NCBI RefSeq assembly: GCF_018128065.1
Contig: NZ_CP072360.1
Span: forward strand, 562,501-626,500
From: Prevotella melaninogenica
GTDB lineage: Bacteria > Bacteroidota > Bacteroidia > Bacteroidales > Bacteroidaceae
DNA length: 64,000 nucleotides
Direction: 5' to 3'
The notes beneath the pieces are model-generated. The model was not told the origin of the DNA, searched no databases, and saw only the letters and a program-made list of their open reading frames with translations. The position numbers and the translations under genes were made by a program. Each line of letters begins with the position of its first letter. Position 1 is the first letter of the stretch. Shown piece after piece: positions 56,101-62,675 of the stretch.

Positions 56101-56197
56101 TTTGCTTTGGATTGATTAATATTTAGGACTATGTGAGGAGCGTATTTGTGGCGGTCTACGATACAATCCATAGACATAACATCGTAAATAAGATAGA

Positions 56198-56689
56198 ATG
56201 AAGGAACTATTTAGTAAGGCGAAGTTAGGTAAGTTGCGTAATTTCCTTTGGGTGCTATTGATAATAGGATGTAAGGTTATCTATCTTCAATTTATAGTGG
56301 TGCCATTTTATGATATTGGACTCTTTATTGTTGTTACGGTTGTGGCAGTCCTATATGATAAGTTGATAGCATCGAAGGGCTTTGATGCTATAGCCAATAA
56401 CGCATGTATTTGTTGGGCAGTAGTTGGGCTCGCTCTGATGTTAAGATCGTATTATCTGCCAGAAAAGATTTACAAAGTACCATTAAATGGTTTTTCAACT
56501 CATAGAGTAGATCATATTTTTTTTAGATTTAAGGGGAGAGCTTTTAAACGTCCTTTCTCACTTACTGACTATGACCTTTCAGATATTTGCAATCGTTATG
56601 ATGTAGAACTGTATCTAAAAGAGCCACTTCCAACGGTCTATTATATTTCTGGAATCAGTCTTTGTAAGAAAGAAAACGTGTCTAAATAG
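56198..56689 (+). CDS. Hypothetical membrane protein
   Basis: 163 residues. Three hydrophobic segments at about 16-34, 38-53 and 66-83 (LWVLLIIGCKVIYLQFIV, IGLFIVVTVVAVLY, NACICWAVVGLALML) are followed by a soluble tail of about 75 residues (VDHIFFRFKGRAFKRPFSL, LPTVYYISGISLCKK). No family is recognised. It stands alone between two repeat regions. Confidence 0.65.
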   Translation: MKELFSKAKLGKLRNFLWVLLIIGCKVIYLQFIVVPFYDIGLFIVVTVVAVLYDKLIASKGFDAIANNACICWAVVGLALMLRSYYLPEKIYKVPLNGFSTHRVDHIFFRFKGRAFKRPFSLTDYDLSDICNRYDVELYLKEPLPTVYYISGISLCKKENVSK

Positions 56690-56706
56690 GAGAAGACTTG
56701 CCGTCT

Positions 56707-56763
56707 TCCATGAGTGTGCGAAGGCTTAGCACGTTATGTGCGGACGCTTAGCACAAGTGGTGC
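56707..56763. repeat. 22-bp-period palindrome array, family 2 (copy 4)
   Basis: GCACGTTATGTGC (centre 56735) and GCACAAGTGGTGC (centre 56757) are 22 bp apart. A degenerate half-site (GAGTGTGC) sits where a third unit would be centred, at 56713. Confidence 0.75.
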
Positions 56764-56886
56764 GGAGGCTAAATTAGAATGCATATAAGAGTAAAGGGGT
56801 TTATAGAGGGACTTCCTTTCTCCCAAAGGGAAGGGGCTATTCTGTAAGCATTCCAAATTAGCCGTCTTACCACTTCACGAATAATA

Positions 56887-57064
56887 GGATGTGTCAAAAT
56901 GCAAATTAATAACTTGACAACTTTCAATCTATAAGTAGGATTCTTCTAAAGGTAAAGAAAAGGCCATTTCTCTACTCAAAACCGAGTATAGAAATGGTCT
57001 TTCTTTATTGGATTGTTTCAAATTGTAAGATTATCAAAATGGTATTTACATTTTGACATACCCT
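56887..57064. mobile_element. MITE-like imperfect palindrome
   Basis: The ends carry inverted repeats: 56890-56906 (TGTGTCAAAATGCAAAT) against 57044-57060 (ATTTACATTTTGACATA), 15 of 17 positions pairing. The centre is a long hairpin (56953-56977 with 56984-57007) with one mismatch and one bulge. No open frame. Size, terminal repeats and internal palindrome fit a small non-autonomous transposable element, although target-site duplications are not evident. The central hairpin could also act as a transcription terminator. Confidence 0.6.
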
Positions 57065-57113
57065 CTTGATAATGTAAGTTTTACTGCTATTAAATCGTAA
57101 TTTTTCTTTTTGA

Positions 57114-57794
57114 CTACCAATTATCGTTTTCGTTGCCTGCTACGCCATGCTTGACCGCTTCTTCAATCTTGTCCATAATTACATTGGAGTAAGCATGAGC
57201 CATGACAAGTGCTTTTGCTGAAGTCTTCTTGTGGCTGTCTTTTTCTGTAAATGGAAAGCATTGTTCAATAGGCCAATTCTCTTCTGTTAAAGTCGCACGA
57301 GAGCCACCCATCCCACCGAGGAAACCTCCTCCAATCTTTTTGTCTACTTTGTAGAAAGGTATAGTGTAAGTTATTCTCACCTTTCCATCTTTGATGTCAG
57401 TCTTTATAATTGGTGTCAGATTTACTGTATATGAATTTGCTCCTCCTGTATGTGAAGCAATGGCATCAACATTTCCCTTAGCAATAATTACACCTGCTTC
57501 TTTGTCATTTAATTGAATAACAGATTTTCCGCTTCCAAAAGTATTACTGTACCAGTAATTTAGGATGACGTATAGTTGTGTCTTTGTCTTTTCTGGTGCC
57601 TCAATAACTTGCGTATAAGTTAGTGCTTTGTTTTTGTCTAATTGTAACTGGCTTGTAAGGCTTTTTGCAGCATCATACCACTTTTCGCCATACTTTTCCT
57701 TGGCATATTTTTCCAACTCTTCTGCCCTCATTATTTGGGCATTTACTCCGATAGCCAATAAAAGCATAACGGCACATAAAAACAGTTTTTTCAT
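57114..57794 (-). CDS. DUF4468 domain secreted protein
   Basis: 226 residues from the ATG at 57794 (MKKLFLCAVMLLLAIGVNAQ), which starts a proper signal peptide. A longer in-frame start at 57875 would run backwards into the structured RNA region. The mature part carries the DUF4468 pattern, with YTQVIEAPEKTKTQLYVILNYWYSNTFG and KDGKVRITYTIPFYKV. The family has a TBP-like fold and no firm function. Proteins of this type are common in Bacteroidota. A C-terminal helical segment ends ...GNENDNW. Confidence 0.85.
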   Translation of the reverse strand: MKKLFLCAVMLLLAIGVNAQIMRAEELEKYAKEKYGEKWYDAAKSLTSQLQLDKNKALTYTQVIEAPEKTKTQLYVILNYWYSNTFGSGKSVIQLNDKEAGVIIAKGNVDAIASHTGGANSYTVNLTPIIKTDIKDGKVRITYTIPFYKVDKKIGGGFLGGMGGSRATLTEENWPIEQCFPFTEKDSHKKTSAKALVMAHAYSNVIMDKIEEAVKHGVAGNENDNW

Positions 57795-57841
57795 CTTTAT
57801 TTGAATTAAATTAAGTAAAATCCCATCTCTCCTGTGCCAAT

Positions 57842-58014
57842 AAAAAAAGGCGCAGGTCTTCTCCATACGCCTCACGGTTCACCACAAACCACAACTGTAT
57901 ATAGGAAAACCTGCACCTGTATGATGCAAGGTCCCAATAACAGTTGTTTTGCTCTGTTCTCATGTGGTGATTGTGAGGCTATTGAGCAAAAAGTATTGTG
58001 TCCATTAAAGAACA
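57842..58014 (-). ncRNA. Structured RNA candidate upstream of the DUF4468 gene
   Basis: A strong promoter (58020-58050) and a T-run at the far end (57842-57848) bound about 173 nt with little coding sense. Nested complementary pairs give a rod-like fold: 57869-57875 with 57973-57979 (GCCTCAC/GTGAGGC), 57880-57886 with 57963-57969 (CACCACA/TGTGGTG) and 57891-57898 with 57940-57947 (ACAACTGT/ACAGTTGT). A competing terminator stem pairs about 57903-57917 with 57848-57862. It could be a 6S-like RNA, an attenuator or a riboswitch for the gene at 57794; I do not recognise a known family. Confidence 0.6.
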
Positions 58015-58019
58015 CGTTG

Positions 58020-58050
58020 CAAAAATAGTAAAAATATCTTAAAGGAACAA
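58020..58050 (-). promoter_or_regulatory. Promoter of the structured RNA
   Basis: On the minus strand TTG (58050-58048), a 20-bp spacer and TATTTTTG (58027-58020): a full Bacteroidota promoter match. Confidence 0.72.
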
Positions 58051-58106
58051 CAATAATATCATCTTTCTTTCAGTAAGGTAAAATAAAGTTTGTAGTAAGA
58101 ACTATA

Positions 58107-58140
58107 AAGACTGAACTTCTTTTGTAGTCCAGTCTTTTTT
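58107..58140 (+). terminator. Hairpin with T-run, no clear upstream gene
   Basis: AAGACTGAACT pairs with AGTCCAGTCTT (one mismatch) and is followed by TTTTT. No plus-strand gene ends nearby, so it may end a short transcript. Confidence 0.45.
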
Positions 58141-58322
58141 ATGATTTTTCCGTTAAATGCGTAGATTGTTAATAGAATGAGATTAATCCACATACGTGGT
58201 ATGCTTACCTCCAATTAGATGGTTTTATAAAGGGGGATAAACTCCATGATAAACGTATTAGGTGCGATGTCTATCTGTCTTCTACAAGCAACGTATTCTC
58301 TTATTAGTTAGAGTTTGTAAAC

Positions 58323-58563
58323 TATTTTCATGCTCTTCAAAACCAATACATGCTCTTTTGGCTTCTAAAAGATGCCTAATTGGCTTGCAAAAGGTGCCCT
58401 TTAAGCCCCTTACTAACGCCCTTATGAAGTCCAATTAAGCACCTTTTATTTTGCCACTTGGTAACTAATTGATTCTCTGTTGATTGCAAACCTGCTTCTT
58501 ATATGTGTGTTTGGCGTTAGTTATAGATGTTTTCTTTGAAATTATGTAATTATTTTTCAAACC
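58323..58563 (+). repeat. Dispersed ~240-bp element with 22-bp-period core, family 3 (copy C)
   Basis: Aligns with 14984-15220. Cores GCTCTTTTGGC, GCCTAATTGGC, GCCCTTTAAGC and GCCCTTATGAA are centred at 58357, 58379, 58401 and 58423, exactly 22 bp apart, then GCACCTTTTAT near 58444. The 57795-58807 gap contains this, the RNA candidate, and hairpins, but no gene. Confidence 0.88.
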
Positions 58564-58676
58564 ATTATCTATAGATTTTCGAAGTCTAAAAAGAAATGAT
58601 TTTCAATGTCAGAGGATGATAAAAGGACAGAAAGTTGACTGTCTTGCCATGGTTTTTATTTAATGAGTAGCTATGG

Positions 58677-58723
58677 TTCTTCCGTTAAAGCAATACGAAA
58701 AGCATCCACATATTTAACGGAAG
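58677..58723. other. Perfect 12-bp inverted repeat before the ftsZ terminator
   Basis: TCTTCCGTTAAA (58677-58688) pairs perfectly with TTTAACGGAAGA (58712-58723) around 23 nt. Lies beyond the ftsZ terminator; role unknown. Confidence 0.6.
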
Positions 58724-58747
58724 AGCCTTTCTTACCCTTTTGTCTTG

Positions 58748-58794
58748 CAAAAAAAAAAGGCTGAACTTCTTTTGGAGTTCAGCCTTTTCTTATT
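58748..58794 (-). terminator. Terminator of ftsZ (end of the division cluster)
   Basis: On the minus strand AAAAGGCTGAACTCC pairs with AGTTCAGCCTTTT and continues into a run of more than eight T. Confidence 0.92.
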
Positions 58795-58807
58795 TTTGAT
58801 ATAACTA

Positions 58808-60133
58808 TTATACGAAGCTAATAACGCCTTCGACAGCGTCTTCTTTGTTTTCGTTATCTTCATTATCTTGCTCAGGATTACTGATACGCTTGATGTCTTT
58901 AATCATCTGCTTGGTACGCTTATAGGTTGGTGTGTTCTCTACAGCAAGGATAACATCCTCGTTGTCGAGTTCATCTGCAGTAAAGCGATAGATGTGTGGA
59001 CGATGCTTGTATTGTGAGTTATTATTGTCTTTGTAGAAACGGTCACGACGGTCACGACGCTCTGCTGCTTTCTCCTCTTCCTCTGCTTGGCGTGCAGCAT
59101 CTTCCTGTGTCTGTTTCTTGATATGGCTACCCATACCGTCAACATCCTCGATTCCAAAGCCCGTTGCAAGGATAGTTACCTTCACCTTCTTGTCAAGTTC
59201 TGGGTCAATAGCAAGTCCCCATTTCAACTCGAAGTCAGCACTGAAGTGGTTCATGAACTCTGTAACATCACCCATTTCTTCCATTGTCAGACCAGGGTTG
59301 TCCTTATCGTCGCTGTTGAAGTTGATAGAGAGCAGAATCTTCTTTGATTTATAGACATCGTTATCGTTAAGTAAAGGAGAGTTGAGTGCGTCCTCAATCG
59401 CCTGCTTTACACGACCTTCACCCTCACCGTAACCAGTTGACATGATAGCCACGCCACCATCCTTGAGGACTGTCTTTACATCGTTGAAGTCGAGGTTCAT
59501 AATACCATGAACGGTGATAATCTCTGCAATACTCTTGGCAGCAACGCTCAGTGTGTCGTCAGCCTTACGGAAACCATTGAGCAAGCTCAGTTCGGGATAG
59601 ATTTCACGCAGACGTTCGTTGTTGATAACGAGTAGGGCATCGACATGCTTTGCCATTTCTTCAACGCCATCTAATGCTTGGTCAATCTTCTTTGCTCCCT
59701 CAAAGCGGAAAGGAATCGTAACGATACCCACGGTGAGAATGCCTAACTCCTTGCTGACACGTGCAATGACAGGTGCTGCACCAGTACCCGTACCGCCACC
59801 CATACCAGCGGTGATAAATGCCATTTTCGTACCATCATTGAGCATATGCTTGATATCCTCAATAGTGTCTTCTGCCGCCTGACGTGCACGTTCGGGACGG
59901 TTTCCAGCTCCTAAACCTTCCTTACCTAATTGCAGATGAACAGGTACAGGAGAGTCGTTAAGTGCTTGTGCGTCCGTGTTACAGAGTACGAAGGTTACAT
60001 CGTGGATACCCTCTTTATACATATGGTTTACGGCGTTACCACCACCACCACCGACACCAATGACCTTGATGATGCTATCAGCAACATCGCCTTCACCGAA
60101 GTCTAATATATCTATTTTATTGTTGTCTGCCAT
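58808..60133 (-). CDS. ftsZ: Cell division protein FtsZ
   Basis: 441 residues from the ATG at 60133 (MADNNKIDILDFGEGD). The earlier in-frame start would add 16 unrelated residues. The GTPase domain has IKVIGVGGGGGNAVNHM, the tubulin signature FITAGMGGGTGTGAAPVIA and NLDFNDVKTVL. A variable, charged linker (QEDAARQAEEEEKAAERRDR region) leads to the C-terminus. FtsZ polymerises at midcell. Last gene of murC-ftsQ-ftsA-ftsZ. Confidence 0.97.
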   Translation of the reverse strand: MADNNKIDILDFGEGDVADSIIKVIGVGGGGGNAVNHMYKEGIHDVTFVLCNTDAQALNDSPVPVHLQLGKEGLGAGNRPERARQAAEDTIEDIKHMLNDGTKMAFITAGMGGGTGTGAAPVIARVSKELGILTVGIVTIPFRFEGAKKIDQALDGVEEMAKHVDALLVINNERLREIYPELSLLNGFRKADDTLSVAAKSIAEIITVHGIMNLDFNDVKTVLKDGGVAIMSTGYGEGEGRVKQAIEDALNSPLLNDNDVYKSKKILLSINFNSDDKDNPGLTMEEMGDVTEFMNHFSADFELKWGLAIDPELDKKVKVTILATGFGIEDVDGMGSHIKKQTQEDAARQAEEEEKAAERRDRRDRFYKDNNNSQYKHRPHIYRFTADELDNEDVILAVENTPTYKRTKQMIKDIKRISNPEQDNEDNENKEDAVEGVISFV

Positions 60134-60192
60134 AACAGTATGTTGTCTATGTTTATTTCCTATGTTTCTTTCTGTGCGCAATTGTAGGATGG

Positions 60193-61644
60193 TTATTCTT
60201 CATCCTCAGAAATGATTGTTTTTCCAAAATCTTTTATTTTACGTGAGAATTTGTTCCAGAAGCTATTGCGACGCTTCTCTTCTTCAAGTTCGCGTTCTCT
60301 TGCTTCCTCTTCTTCACGCTGTTTGCGTTCCTCTTCTTCGCGCTTGCGTCGTTCAGCCTCCGCTTTCTTTTTCTCTTCAGGAGTAGGTACAATACCTTGT
60401 CCTTGTCTTGTGTTAGACGTTGGGGTGTAGGGTTGTTCGACAGGAGTTGCTACAGTAATATTCTCATTGTTGAAGAGATTGTTTTGTGTTGGATTATATT
60501 CAGCACCAGCACAATTCATATCGCCTTTGGCAAGCAGGCCGAGGATAGTGTTCATATCACCATGCTTAGCTGTGATATCAGCGTTGCTGGATGAAATAGT
60601 GTGTGTGACGAAGTTTGCTTTACGAATCTTGTCGACATGTGTGGTGTTACGAATACAGCGTTCAATGTTCTTTAAGTTCATACCTCCACCGGTGAGGATG
60701 ATACCACCAAGAAGTTTGTCAGCATATTCTGATGGTACTTGATACCATACATTCTCTACAATCTCGCTAATACGTGCTTCAACGATTTCGATGAACTTAC
60801 GACTCTCCACTGTGCGTTCTGCATCAATAGAGTATTTCATAGTATTATCGATATCATTGTTCTCAGTGAAGGCAGAACCATACTTGAGTTTCATAGCCTC
60901 GGCATCCTTCTCTTCCATCTGAAGGCTGGCAATATCCTTTGTAATATTATTGCCACCTAATGGGATGACAGCCAAGTGGCGGAGGATATTCTTGTAATAT
61001 ACAGAAACTGTTGTTGTATCAGCACCGAAGTCAACCAACACACAACCACCACGTTTCTCAGCCTCACTCAATACGGCATCAGCCAAGGCTAAAGGTGCAA
61101 GATACATCTCGGCAATAGCAATACCCGACTTCTCAAAGCAGTTGTTGAGGTTCTCATAGAAAGCCTTACGCCATAAGATATTGAGGAAGTTACCCTCAAG
61201 ACGAGTAGCTTTAATACCTACAGGGTCAAGAGAAAATTGGTTATCAACCTTATACTCCTGTGTGACAGCATCAAGAATCTCCTGATCAGGATAAGTCATA
61301 TTGCGGTTGGCATCCATTAACTCATTAATCATCTCTGAGGTAATGATGGTATCGGTAGGTAAATCCTTAACAATAACGTTGCGAACGCTTCGTATAGACT
61401 GTCCCCCCACGCCTACATAAACCTGAGAGATTTCATACTTCAGTTGTTTCCTTAGTTTGTTGATGATGCCAGTGAGGCACTGTCCGGTCTTGTCAATGTT
61501 ATAGACGACACCTTTGCGAATGCACTGTGTAGCGTCTTCCTTTACAACGGCAAGCACGGAGATACTGCCGTCAAGATTCTTTTTGCCAGCGATTCCTGTA
61601 ATCTTTGATGAGCCTAATTCAATGGCTACTATGAACTCTGCCAT
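60193..61644 (-). CDS. ftsA: Cell division protein FtsA
   Basis: 483 residues, actin-like fold. FIVAIELGSSKITGIAGKK opens the first phosphate-binding loop, with YVGVGGQSIRSVRNV, GGCVLVDFGADTTTVSVYY and KLLGGIILTGGGMNLKNIE following. Near the C-terminus a run of Glu/Arg/Lys residues (EEKKKAEAERRKREEEERKQ and onward, about 420-465) forms an unusual charged helix before the amphipathic end helix. FtsA anchors FtsZ to the membrane. Confidence 0.96.
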   Translation of the reverse strand: MAEFIVAIELGSSKITGIAGKKNLDGSISVLAVVKEDATQCIRKGVVYNIDKTGQCLTGIINKLRKQLKYEISQVYVGVGGQSIRSVRNVIVKDLPTDTIITSEMINELMDANRNMTYPDQEILDAVTQEYKVDNQFSLDPVGIKATRLEGNFLNILWRKAFYENLNNCFEKSGIAIAEMYLAPLALADAVLSEAEKRGGCVLVDFGADTTTVSVYYKNILRHLAVIPLGGNNITKDIASLQMEEKDAEAMKLKYGSAFTENNDIDNTMKYSIDAERTVESRKFIEIVEARISEIVENVWYQVPSEYADKLLGGIILTGGGMNLKNIERCIRNTTHVDKIRKANFVTHTISSSNADITAKHGDMNTILGLLAKGDMNCAGAEYNPTQNNLFNNENITVATPVEQPYTPTSNTRQGQGIVPTPEEKKKAEAERRKREEEERKQREEEEARERELEEEKRRNSFWNKFSRKIKDFGKTIISEDEE

Positions 61645-61695
61645 ATTCGTTAAGTATTATGTTGCTTATTTTATATTCTCTAAATTGATAGTTGC

Positions 61696-62632
61696 TTATT
61701 CCGTAAGCTCAGCTGTGGCATCTTCTTGTCGTTTAACTTCCTTACGGGCTTTTTCTCTCTCCTCCTCTTCTGTACGTTGTATGTCATCTACTTGTTCCGA
61801 CTTAGCTTTCTTAAGCAGTGCTTCTTCCTCAGCTTTTTCAGTTTTCTCATCACGTTTCTTACAGATGATTTGGTTGTCGAATTCTATGTCGATGTAAGAG
61901 TATTGTTCCATCCAGCTTGAGAAAGACCATATCGATAGAATTTCTCTAAGCGTGACAACTTCTTTGTTACAAAGATGTTGATGTCATGTTTCCGCTTCCA
62001 TGGTCCATTGTTCCTTGGAAGATACCCTATGAAGATGATTTGATTACCAACGCGTGGCACTAACTCTATACCTTTGTCAGGTAAGACATTAATCTGTTCT
62101 ATCTGGTTCAGCCATAGTGGTGATGCACTGATAGCTTTGGCAAGCGGAGCAATGTAAAGACGTGCAAAGTTATTATCTATATTACCTGTTGCGATGATTA
62201 AGTCACTTGTATACTTCGAGTTGGGAAGTATTCCTCCGTTATCATCAAGATAGTAGTCAGCACCGTTGCTACTCTTGATGCGGATAATCGGCATACGTTG
62301 AGTAATATAGATATTGATTTGTCCATCTTTTGTTTTGTAACACTGGGCAGTATTGACGAATGGTCCCACTTTAAGTGCCTCCTCAATGTTGCGAGGATTG
62401 ACATCAGATATCTTTTATTGAGGGGGTAGAGGTGGACTTTCTCTAATATCTGTTTGATTTCGTTTGCGGTAAGGAAGCCTGCATTATTAGAGTCAGATAT
62501 GTTGATGTTCACTTGGGTGCACAACAATTTACTCTCATCTGGGTTATTCCATGAGGTAACTGCCAAGATGAGATAAATAGTCAGTAGAATATCCAGCGTA
62601 GTGATAATTATCTTTTTCCACCTAATGTGCAT
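61696..62632 (-). pseudogene. ftsQ: ftsQ broken by two single-base frameshifts
   Basis: Three pieces of one protein lie in three frames. Piece 1 (62632 to about 62390) has the inner-membrane helix (TTLDILLTIYLILAVTSW) and the start of the POTRA domain. The reading then needs one extra base near 62393 to continue as DVNPRNIEEALKVGPFVNTAQ. Piece 2 runs to about 61905 with LPRNNGPWKRKHDINIFVTKKLSRLEKFY and SQAGWN. A further missing base restores KYSYIDIEFDNQIICKK in piece 3, which ends in a charged coiled tail. Both shifts are the same direction. FtsQ is normally essential in the divisome, so sequence error is more likely than true loss. Confidence 0.85.
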
Positions 62633-62675
62633 ATCTTCTCTTTTTTCGCTTTAAGCGTTTTAGCTTTCTTACTAC

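Noticed and set aside
57795..57875. Extended N-terminus of the DUF4468 protein
   Set aside because: It would place the signal peptide at residue 28 and overlaps the terminator end of the structured RNA.
61884..62369. Two separate small genes instead of a broken ftsQ
   Set aside because: The pieces join into one FtsQ-like protein with one-base corrections, and their order matches the murC-ftsQ-ftsA gene order.
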